Positions 1-5,584 of a DNA stretch of 5,584 bases are shown here, in pieces. The notes beneath the pieces were generated by a model, which did no database searches, was not told where the DNA came from, and saw nothing but the letters and a program-made list of their open reading frames with translations. Position 1 is the first letter of the stretch. Each line of letters begins with the position of its first letter. Both the position numbers and the translations under genes were made by a program. The stretch is from Actinotignum schaalii. Its GTDB lineage: Bacteria; Actinomycetota; Actinomycetes; Actinomycetales; Actinomycetaceae. Location: NCBI GenBank assembly GCA_946222725.1, contig CAMIHT010000119.1, positions 1 to 5,584 of the forward strand, read 5' to 3'.

Positions 1-586
<586 letters not shown>

Positions 587-595
587 CCGGAGCGC

Positions 596-2047
596 CTAAA
601 ACGCGCGGTGCGCCGCCTCGCTCAGCTTCCGGAAGGTCTCCGGATCGGGGAATCCGGACACTTCGTAGCGCGGCGGCCACACGTTCTCGAGCGGCTTGAA
701 GCCCTCGGGCCACACATCGCGGGCCACATCCAGGCGAATGGTGATATTGGCGGCTTCGGGATCGGCGTCGTCAAGGTAATTAATGAAATCTGCAACCGCA
801 GGGATGGATCCGTAGTGATCCGAGCGGCGCCACTGCGTCAGGCTCACCGCGCCTTCGTCCAGGTCATGTACCTCGTAGAGGGCCACGTGGCCCATCTCTT
901 CCGGCCAGCGCGACAGGAATTCCTGCTGGTGATCGTACATGCGCCCGCGGAAGGTGGCGCGCAGATTCGCCAGCGGCGCGTAGGCCGGGTGATCCGGCAT
1001 AGGAATCCATTCCATCCAGCCGTCCGCGGCCACGGTGTGGGGGAGCGGGTAGATCGCGTCGTCAATATCGTAATCCTGGCGCAAACGGTTGAAGAGCGCG
1101 GGAAGTTCCGGATCATCAGCCAGCACCACGAACAGCCGCGACCGTGAAGCCGGCACGAAAAGCGGCAGCGAGCCGTGATATTGCTTGCTGATGGAGTACG
1201 CTACCTGCTGGACGAGATCCACATCCGCGAACCACGAACTCTGGTAGTTATTTGGTGCGGTGAAGGCCAGCACCCGCGCGCCCGCGTAGAGCATGACGGC
1301 CAGCTCCAGGGCCGCGTAGCCCGATTGCGCGTTCAGGCCGCGCAGCGATTCCACCGCGTGCCCGAAGAGCGGACCCACATCATCCGTTCCCGGAATCAGA
1401 TCCAGGTCCGAGAAATACAGCGGAATGATGTTATCCGGAGTATCGCGCGCCAGGCCCACGCCCACGAAATCCGTGAGCGGCAGGTAGATGAAGGAATCAT
1501 CCTCGCGCCGGTTGACGCGCGTGAAATAGTCCGCGGCGCGCACAATCGGCATAATCGGCCCTTCGGTGTCATCTTGTTCATCCGAGAACTCAGCGAGTGC
1601 GGGATCGTGGTGCGGGAAGCCGGGGTCGCTCGGATCCATGGTCCCGAAGAATTGCGCGAAGATATCCCGCCAGGACAGGTTTTTCTGGCCGCGGCCCGGA
1701 GGGGTGCCGGGCATCTCGGGCGCGCTGCTTTCCGCGGCCGCCCCGGTTCCGGTAGCGCTTGCGCTGCTTTCCGCTCCGTTGTGGGGCGACGCCGCTCCCG
1801 GCTGGGTGGACCCAGCCGCGCCCTCGGTAACCTGCGGGGTGGTGGCCCCGGATACGCCGATAGTAATGAGGCGGTTGAGAAGTTCGCGCCGGCGTTCTTC
1901 GGGAGCATCCGGATCGATCATCTCAAAGGGGCGGAAGCGGAACGTGCGTCCGTCCGGGAGCAGAACATCCAGCCAGGGCCCGTCGGAATTAACCAGCGCG
2001 CCGTCAAGTTCAGGGTGAGCGGTGGCGACCTCGAGGGCCCAATTCAT
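596..2047 (-). CDS. DUF1444 (YtpQ)-like protein with low-complexity insertion and extra C-terminal region
   Basis: Function unknown; predicted soluble, with no signal peptide or membrane segment. The protein is 483 residues from the start chosen here. Residues 1-64 (MNWALEVATAHPELDG, then LDVLLPDGRTFRFRP) form a small N-terminal part. Residues 65-120 are rich in Ala, Ser, Gly, Thr and Pro, and about 135-164 are acidic; both look disordered. Residues 165-320 resemble DUF1444/YtpQ in motif order: PIVR (167-170), then a PLTDFVGVGLARDTPDNI strand region, an AVESL helix, FTAPNNYQSSWF, and finally LPLFVPASRSRLFVVLADD. Residues 340-483, rich in Trp and acidic residues (DGWMEWIPMPDHPAY; WPEEMGHVALYEVHDL), match no family I recognise. 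An in-frame ATG at 2056 (MSLMN) and another at 2113 exist. AGAGGT at 2057-2062 lies 9 nt before the ATG at 2047 but abuts the one at 2056, so 2047 is preferred. It diverges from the FHA gene, which hints at a shared role. The DUF1444 assignment is from memory of the motif order and is moderate. Confidence 0.85.
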   Translation of the reverse strand: MNWALEVATAHPELDGALVNSDGPWLDVLLPDGRTFRFRPFEMIDPDAPEERRRELLNRLITIGVSGATTPQVTEGAAGSTQPGAASPHNGAESSASATGTGAAAESSAPEMPGTPPGRGQKNLSWRDIFAQFFGTMDPSDPGFPHHDPALAEFSDEQDDTEGPIMPIVRAADYFTRVNRREDDSFIYLPLTDFVGVGLARDTPDNIIPLYFSDLDLIPGTDDVGPLFGHAVESLRGLNAQSGYAALELAVMLYAGARVLAFTAPNNYQSSWFADVDLVQQVAYSISKQYHGSLPLFVPASRSRLFVVLADDPELPALFNRLRQDYDIDDAIYPLPHTVAADGWMEWIPMPDHPAYAPLANLRATFRGRMYDHQQEFLSRWPEEMGHVALYEVHDLDEGAVSLTQWRRSDHYGSIPAVADFINYLDDADPEAANITIRLDVARDVWPEGFKPLENVWPPRYEVSGFPDPETFRKLSEAAHRAF

Positions 2048-2056
2048 GAGCGACAT

Positions 2057-2062
2057 ACCTCT
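2057..2062 (-). promoter_or_regulatory. Ribosome binding site deciding the start of the DUF1444-like gene
   Basis: On the minus strand AGAGGT lies 9 nt before the ATG at 2047, a normal spacing, and directly touches the ATG at 2056, which would be too close. This supports MNWALEV as the N-terminus. A minus-strand CAGAAT (2063-2068) could act as a -10 element and give a leaderless transcript beginning near 2056, but it has no matching -35, so I regard that as the weaker reading. Confidence 0.5.
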
Positions 2063-2142
2063 ATTCTGGCAGAAAGTGGCGCAGGCCGCTTGCCGGGCGC
2101 GGTATCCTTGCAAGCAGAGATGTGACTCATGGAACCAGGTCG

Positions 2143-2148
2143 AGGAGG
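2143..2148 (+). promoter_or_regulatory. Strong ribosome binding site deciding the FHA gene start
   Basis: AGGAGG, within the longer purine run GAGGAGGAG (2142-2150), precedes the ATG at 2153 by 4 nt (7 nt if GAGG at 2142-2145 pairs). An in-frame ATG at 2129 lies upstream of this site and has no comparable Shine-Dalgarno sequence, so it would place the ribosome site inside the gene. The 2153 start is therefore preferred. Confidence 0.75.
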
Positions 2149-2152
2149 AGCC

Positions 2153-3238
2153 ATGCCGTCCTATTCTTATCCCGGTGATGGGCTGCTGGCCTGCGTGCCC
2201 GGCCTGGCGGTATTCACGCCCGCGCTACCCGCGGATCCGGCCGCGGTATGGGAAACAGTGCGCGCCGGGCATGATTTCCCCACTCTTCTCACCCATCTGT
2301 GGTCCGCGCTGGGCGCGGATTTTGCGTTGTTCTATGCCGACGGTCCGCTGCTGCGGGTCGCCGCTCACGGCCTCATCGTCCGCGATGCCACCGGCCGCGC
2401 GGTAGCGGATGGCAGTAAGGCCCTGACCTGGCAGGAAGCCGCCACTACCCAGGACACCACGGTCACCGTGGGGAACGTTGGCGTTGTGGGTGCGGAAAAT
2501 GCTGCTCGTGGTGGGAACGACGGCGCAGTCGGGGGCGCTGGGGCACCCGGGAACGACGGCGCAGCTCCCGCACCGGGCCCGGCCCTCCCCTTGGAACGCG
2601 GCATGGCCCGCGCCGGAGGCGCTCGTATCAGCCTCAGCCCGGTCCTCGGTGGGCGGCCAGCGGCCGCGGTTGGGCGCCCGGCGGCCCTGCCCGCTGATGG
2701 CCCGGCGGCTGCGGTACCTCCGGCACCGCCTGCACCCCCGCTCCCTCCGGTGGTACAGGTGGCACAGGTGGCGGAGAGCGCCCCTGTTCCTAGCTATGCC
2801 GCAGCCACCGAAGCCTACCCGGTGCAGAGCACCGAGCCCTATCCTTCCTCCGGCATACCGGCCCCGCTCCCGGCGGTTGAATTGCGCTTCTCCTTCGGGG
2901 AAAACGTTATGCTGGGCGGGGTGAGCCCGGCTCTCAAAAATATTATTATGGGGCGCCGCCCGCTTCTCGATGCCTCGTCTGCGGGCGGGGATCCGGCTGC
3001 CACCCAGCTCCTCCCGGTTCCCTCCCCGCGTCAGGAAATTTCACGCACCCACTGCGAGGTTGCGGTGGAAGCAGGCGGCGCATTTCTGCGGGACTGCCAT
3101 TCCAATAACGGCACCTACCTCAGGCATGGAGATGGCCCGCTGCGCCGCATTGAGCCGGGTCACGCGGTCCGCCTGGAGGATGGTGACCTGGTGGATATGG
3201 GTGACGGCGCCAGCTTCACGGTTCATTACCGCAGCTAG
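2153..3238 (+). CDS. FHA domain protein with Pro/Ala-rich linker and uncharacterised N-terminal domain
   Basis: The C-terminal FHA domain binds phosphothreonine peptides, so the protein is probably a cytosolic reader or adaptor in Ser/Thr kinase signalling. Length is 361 residues. Residues 1-98 form a compact domain (YSYPGDGLLACVPGLAVFTP, then LTHLWSALG, FALFYADGPLLRVAAHG and LTWQEA). I recall similar N-termini on other actinobacterial FHA proteins but know no function for them. Residues 99-240 are a Gly-, Ala- and Pro-rich linker with no fold expected; it contains two GNDGA repeats and a V-x-Q triplet repeat. Residues 243-361 are the FHA domain: GRRP (267-270), ISRTHCEV (Ser297, His300) and SNNGTYL (Ser317, Asn319, Gly320). 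The residues that contact phosphothreonine in the family are all present, so binding should be intact. No kinase or phosphatase gene is seen in the window. The gene diverges from the DUF1444-like gene and converges on the DUF1846 gene (36-bp gap). An alternative start at 2129 would add 8 residues. Confidence 0.95.
   Translation: MPSYSYPGDGLLACVPGLAVFTPALPADPAAVWETVRAGHDFPTLLTHLWSALGADFALFYADGPLLRVAAHGLIVRDATGRAVADGSKALTWQEAATTQDTTVTVGNVGVVGAENAARGGNDGAVGGAGAPGNDGAAPAPGPALPLERGMARAGGARISLSPVLGGRPAAAVGRPAALPADGPAAAVPPAPPAPPLPPVVQVAQVAESAPVPSYAAATEAYPVQSTEPYPSSGIPAPLPAVELRFSFGENVMLGGVSPALKNIIMGRRPLLDASSAGGDPAATQLLPVPSPRQEISRTHCEVAVEAGGAFLRDCHSNNGTYLRHGDGPLRRIEPGHAVRLEDGDLVDMGDGASFTVHYRS
2513..2564 (+). 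repeat. 16-bp direct repeat in the FHA gene linker
   Basis: GGGAACGACGGCGCAG occurs exactly at 2513-2528 and again at 2549-2564. The period is 36 bp, or 12 codons, so the copies stay in frame and encode the repeated GNDGA segment. This looks like an internal duplication in a disordered linker and could vary in copy number between strains. Confidence 0.85.
2749..2775 (+). repeat. Three tandem 9-bp repeats in the FHA gene linker
   Basis: GGTGGTACA, GGTGGCACA and GGTGGCGGA lie head to tail. In the reading frame they encode VVQ-VAQ-VAE. The degenerate third copy and the in-frame unit length suggest slippage in a region free of structural constraint. Confidence 0.7.
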
Positions 3239-3274
3239 CGCCGCCGCACCACGTAGACCAACTCTCCTGCTTAG

Positions 3275-4825
3275 TTACTTCCGGTACAGCGTTTTGCGCT
3301 GGTAGTGCGGTTCGCTCGTGACATTCACGCCGAGGGAACGGAAAATACCATCGTCTACGGAGCCGAGAATCGTGGTGGTATGAACATCGCAATTCTGCAG
3401 ATCCTTGAGCTTGCTCAGCGCCGCTGCCGCGGTGGGATCGGAGGCGGCGGAAACCGAGAGCGCAATAAGCACCTCATCGGTGTGCAGGCGCGGATTACGC
3501 GAGCCCAGGTGCTCCGTCTTAAGGGTCTGGATCGGAGCGATAGCCTCCGGAGCCAGCAGCTTCACCGAATCGTCAATACCGGCCAGCACCTTGAGCGCGT
3601 TAAGCAGCACCGCGGCGGAACAGCCCAGCAGTTCCGAGGTTTTCCCGGTCACGATGGTGCCATCCGGGAGCTGCAGCGCGGCGGCCGGCCCACCCGTGGC
3701 CTCGGCTTTGCGCAGCGCCGGGGGTACCACCGGCCGGTCGGTGCCGCTCACCCCGAGCTTGGCCATAATAAGAGCGATGCGTTCTGAGCATACGGGTTCG
3801 GATTCGCTGCGCTTCTCATCGACAAGCGCGCGGTAATACCGGCGAATGACTTCCTGGCGGGCGGCTTCGCGGCAAACGTCGTCGTCGGAAATACAATATC
3901 CGACCATATTGACGCCCATATCCGTGGGGGATTTGTACGGTGTTTCCCCGGAAAGTTCGCGCAGCAGCAGGCTGAGCAGCGGGAATACCTCGACGTCGCG
4001 ATTGTAATTAATCGTTTGCACGCCGTAGGCGACCAGATGGAAGGGGTCGATCATATTGACGTCGTCCAGATCGGCCGTCGCCGCTTCGTAAGCGAGGTTG
4101 ACGGGATGATCCAGCGGAATATTCCACACGGGGAACGTCTCAAACTTCGCGTAATTCGAGGTGATGGAATGCTGATGGTCGTGGTAGAGCTGCGAGAGGC
4201 AGGTGGCGAGCTTGCCTGAACCCGGCCCCGGTGCCGTCACCACAATGAGATCACGCTGCGTTTCCACGTATTCGTTCTTCCCGAAACCGTCCTCGGAAAC
4301 AATGAGCGCGGTATTGGACGGGTAGCCCGGGATGCGGCGATGGCGCGCCACATTGAGCCCCAATTTAATAAGACGACGGCGGAAGTCACGCGCTTCGTGG
4401 TTATCTTCCTCGTACTGGGTGAGCACCACGGAATTGACCATGAAGCCGGCTTCGCGGAATACGTCCACGAGGCGCAGCACCTCATCCTCATAAGAAATGC
4501 CCAGGTCAGCGCGGTGTTTTGCCTTGAGATCGCGCGCGTTCGCGGCAACGACGATTTCCAGCTCATCCTTCAATTCGGCCAGCATGGCGATCTTATTATC
4601 CGGGGTAAATCCGGGTAGCACGCGCGAGGCGTGGAAATCATCGAAAAGCTTCCCTCCCATCTCCAAATAGAGTTTTCCGCCGATCTTTTCGCGGCGTTCC
4701 CTAATTTTCTGGGACTGGAGCTTAATGTATTTTTCCCGATCAAATCCGATGCTCTGCAATGAGGGGATATGGGGGGAAGGGGTTTCTGTAGTAGGGATGG
4801 AGTTACGCGCGTTTTTATCAGCCAC
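3275..4825 (-). CDS. UPF0371/DUF1846 family protein
   Basis: The sequence matches the conserved UPF0371 (DUF1846) family of about 490-505 residues along its whole length. The family has solved structures but, to my knowledge, no established reaction. This copy is 516 residues. Residues 1-25 are a Ser/Thr/Pro-rich extension before the usual start, [13 protein letters not shown]. Core motifs follow in order: [17 protein letters not shown] (57-73), [36 protein letters not shown], the glycine-rich loop [10 protein letters not shown] (196-205) followed by [46 protein letters not shown] (240-259), [12 protein letters not shown] and [14 protein letters not shown]. The C-terminal domain (about 380-516) carries [26 protein letters not shown] and [12 protein letters not shown]. 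The start is GTG at 4825 with AGAGG (4835-4839) 9 nt upstream; no other in-frame start lies before the conserved core. The product is likely cytosolic. The gene is divergent from tetR, whose product may regulate it. Confidence 0.96.
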   Translation of the reverse strand: MADKNARNSIPTTETPSPHIPSLQSIGFDREKYIKLQSQKIRERREKIGGKLYLEMGGKLFDDFHASRVLPGFTPDNKIAMLAELKDELEIVVAANARDLKAKHRADLGISYEDEVLRLVDVFREAGFMVNSVVLTQYEEDNHEARDFRRRLIKLGLNVARHRRIPGYPSNTALIVSEDGFGKNEYVETQRDLIVVTAPGPGSGKLATCLSQLYHDHQHSITSNYAKFETFPVWNIPLDHPVNLAYEAATADLDDVNMIDPFHLVAYGVQTINYNRDVEVFPLLSLLLRELSGETPYKSPTDMGVNMVGYCISDDDVCREAARQEVIRRYYRALVDEKRSESEPVCSERIALIMAKLGVSGTDRPVVPPALRKAEATGGPAAALQLPDGTIVTGKTSELLGCSAAVLLNALKVLAGIDDSVKLLAPEAIAPIQTLKTEHLGSRNPRLHTDEVLIALSVSAASDPTAAAALSKLKDLQNCDVHTTTILGSVDDGIFRSLGVNVTSEPHYQRKTLYRK

Positions 4826-4903
4826 GCCGGTTCGCCTCTCTCGGTCACCTCAGCAGTACCGACAAAGTGTAGCGCCTCGCGCCGGATTTCGCATCGAGCG
4901 GGT

Positions 4904-4929
4904 GGGCGTGTGCGGGCGTGTGTGCGGGC
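4904..4929 (+). repeat. Degenerate tandem repeat in a G-rich tract
   Basis: GGGCGTGTGC (4904-4913) is followed directly by GGGCGTGTGTGC (4914-4925) and a third partial GGGC. The second copy differs by one extra GT, as expected from slippage. A further GGG at 4900-4902 gives four G-triplets with loops of 1, 7 and 9 nt on the plus strand. Confidence 0.65.
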
Positions 4930-4998
4930 CCGCGGTGCGTTTGGGCTGGCTGCGGGTGCGCGAAGGCTGCGGACGGACGAGCCGGGCGTGTTTAAACC

Positions 4999-5025
4999 GT
5001 TGCGCTCATCGGTTGAGTCCGCAAC
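4999..5025. promoter_or_regulatory. Inverted repeat, candidate TetR operator
   Basis: The left arm GTTGCGCTCA (4999-5008) is the reverse complement of the right arm TGAG plus CGCAAC (5014-5017 and 5020-5025), interrupted only by TC at 5018-5019. The centre is TCGGT. The element ends 26 bp before the tetR ATG and covers the spacer of the candidate tetR promoter. TetR regulators usually bind such palindromes in their own divergent promoter regions, so autoregulation is likely if the site is real. The two-base asymmetry is a caution. Confidence 0.45.
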
Positions 5026-5028
5026 AAT
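5000..5028 (+). promoter_or_regulatory. Candidate tetR promoter
   Basis: TTGCGC (5000-5005) and AACAAT (5023-5028) sit 17 bp apart, the preferred spacing for a housekeeping sigma factor, although they match the consensus at only 3 and 4 of 6 positions. Transcription would begin near 5035, leaving a leader of about 17 nt that contains the ribosome site. The overlap with the inverted repeat makes repression plausible. Confidence 0.35.
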
Positions 5029-5051
5029 AGGGGACGACGTTGGGAGGAGAT

Positions 5052-5584
5052 ATGCCAAAGATTTCTGCGCCAACCGTCCGCGAACATCGGGAGCTTATGA
5101 CAGCTCGGCTCGTGGACGCCGCGGAAAAGATTCTCAAAGATGAGCCGGGCAAAACACTATCCGCCGGGGCGGTGGCCGCGGCTGCGGGTATCGCACGCAA
5201 CTCCATTTACCGCTACGTCGGGTCGGTTGATGATCTGCGGCTCCTGGTGCTCGAACGCAATGTGCCCAAGTGGCGCGCCCAGGTGATGGGCCAGGTTGAT
5301 ATGAACGCCGAACCGCGTGAACGCCTCGCGCAGCTGGTGGTGGCCTGCATCCGCCAGTCCGGCCAGCGCGAATCACATAAATGGCTCATGGGGCTCATGC
5401 GCTCAGCCCGCGGGAAAGTTTCGGATAAAGCCACGGCGCATACCAAAATGGGCGTGGATAAAGCCCACGGTTTCTTCACCGACGCCCTCAAAATGTGTTG
5501 GAAAGATACCGGCATTGCGCATCCCGATATTTGGGCCTCGTTTAGCCGCGCCCTCATTTTCGACGCATTTCGCCAGGTGGAAAC
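5052..5584 (+). CDS. TetR family transcriptional regulator (partial at right edge)
   Basis: A TetR-type repressor or regulator that binds DNA as a dimer through an N-terminal helix-turn-helix and senses a ligand with its C-terminal helical domain. The start ATG at 5052 follows GGAGG (5043-5047) by 4 nt. The frame runs open to the window edge: 177 full codons of a usual 190-220, so only the last few helices are missing. Residues about 12-65 form the DNA-binding domain: helix 1 (TARLVDAAEKIL), the turn region LSAGAVAAAAGIA (36-48), and the recognition helix with family signature RNSIYRYVGSVDDLRLLVLE (49-68). The C-terminal part (Trp-, Lys- and Ala-rich helices such as ESHKWLMGLMRSARG and HPDIWASFSRALIFDAF) gives no clue to the ligand. 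It is transcribed away from the DUF1846 gene, a common layout for a regulator and its target, with an operator-like palindrome upstream. Confidence 0.93.
   Translation, partial: MPKISAPTVREHRELMTARLVDAAEKILKDEPGKTLSAGAVAAAAGIARNSIYRYVGSVDDLRLLVLERNVPKWRAQVMGQVDMNAEPRERLAQLVVACIRQSGQRESHKWLMGLMRSARGKVSDKATAHTKMGVDKAHGFFTDALKMCWKDTGIAHPDIWASFSRALIFDAFRQVE

Larger units (their letters stand above)
2048..2152. promoter_or_regulatory. Shared divergent promoter region between the DUF1444-like and FHA genes
   Basis: This 105-bp segment must carry the start signals of both divergent genes. On the plus strand TATCCT (2103-2108) matches four of six bases of a -10 element, but no good -35 lies 16-18 bp upstream. 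An inverted repeat with 6-bp arms, GCTTGC (2088-2093) and GCAAGC (2110-2115), is separated by 16 bp and encloses that -10-like hexamer. A perfect 8-bp palindrome CTTGCAAG (2107-2114) overlaps the right arm. The minus-strand promoter is not clear. That the region is regulatory follows from gene arrangement; the exact elements are tentative. Confidence 0.45.
4826..5051. promoter_or_regulatory. Divergent regulatory region between the DUF1846 gene and tetR
   Basis: This 226-bp stretch holds no supported gene. Next to the DUF1846 gene are its AGAGG ribosome site (4835-4839) and, on the minus strand, a possible -10 TACACT (4866-4871) with a poor -35-like ATGCGA (4889-4894) 17 bp away. The middle (about 4895-4985) is a G-rich, A-poor tract with short repeats and a 10-bp palindrome GCGGGCCCGC (4924-4933). 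The tetR side holds a candidate promoter and operator-like inverted repeat (4999-5028) and a GGAGG ribosome site (5043-5047). Confidence 0.6.

Noticed and set aside
608..1147. Plus-strand open frame of 179 codons
   Set aside because: Antisense shadow of the DUF1444-like gene; no ribosome site and no family-like sequence.
2107..2114. Perfect palindrome CTTGCAAG as a separate operator
   Set aside because: Eight bases is too short to stand alone; it is noted only as part of the larger inverted repeat.
1175..2125. Long plus-strand open frame (316 codons)
   Set aside because: It lies opposite the DUF1444-like gene; its translation is Arg-rich with no recognisable motif, and the minus-strand frame has conserved features.
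2129..2131. Upstream ATG as the FHA gene start
   Set aside because: The strong AGGAGG site at 2143-2148 lies after it and serves the ATG at 2153.
3287..3301. CAGCG-TTTTG-CGCTG hairpin after the FHA gene
   Set aside because: It lies within the DUF1846 coding end, has only 5 bp of stem and no following T-run.
3305..3836. Plus-strand open frames antisense to the DUF1846 gene
   Set aside because: The minus strand encodes a fully conserved family protein there; the plus frames are GC-driven shadows.
4570..5143. Open frames across the 226-bp divergent region on both strands
   Set aside because: They overlap the DUF1846 start or the tetR start out of frame, are Arg/Ser-rich and have no supporting ribosome site.

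Overview
The window looks like chromosomal DNA from a high-GC Gram-positive bacterium. The codons are strongly GC-biased, purine-rich Shine-Dalgarno sequences precede most starts, and the protein set (UPF0371/DUF1846 protein, FHA protein with a Pro/Ala linker, NSIYRYV-type TetR regulator) fits Actinomycetota. My guess is a host-associated member near Actinomycetaceae, but this is inferred from protein style, not from a marker gene. No mobile element, CRISPR array, tRNA or rRNA gene was seen.

Layout: five protein genes alternate strand one by one (+, -, +, -, +), so no two form an operon here. (1) Bases 1-586, +: C-terminal half of queuine/preQ1 tRNA-guanine transglycosylase (tgt), cut by the left edge. 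(2) 596-2047, -: a 483-residue protein with a DUF1444 (YtpQ)-like core, a low-complexity insertion and an unassigned C-terminal region. (3) 2153-3238, +: a 361-residue protein with an N-terminal domain of unknown role, a long Pro/Ala/Gly linker and a C-terminal phosphothreonine-binding FHA domain. (4) 3275-4825, -: a clear UPF0371/DUF1846 protein starting at GTG. (5) 5052-5584, +: a TetR-family regulator cut by the right edge.

Genes 2 and 3 diverge from a 105-bp shared region, and genes 4 and 5 diverge from a 226-bp shared region. Genes 1/2 and 3/4 converge with gaps of 9 and 36 bp and no recognisable intrinsic terminator. The 226-bp region is the main regulatory area. It holds a bulged 10-bp-arm inverted repeat overlapping a candidate tetR promoter, which suggests autoregulation and perhaps control of the DUF1846 gene. 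It also holds a G-rich, A-poor tract with short repeats.

Functionally, tgt modifies tRNA and stands apart from the rest. The divergent DUF1444-like/FHA pair may be functionally linked, but only position and similar architecture suggest this. I do not see a clear new multi-gene system. The most interesting leads are the atypical substrate loop of the Tgt fragment, the uncharacterised regions of the DUF1444-like/FHA pair, and the operator-like palindrome before tetR.
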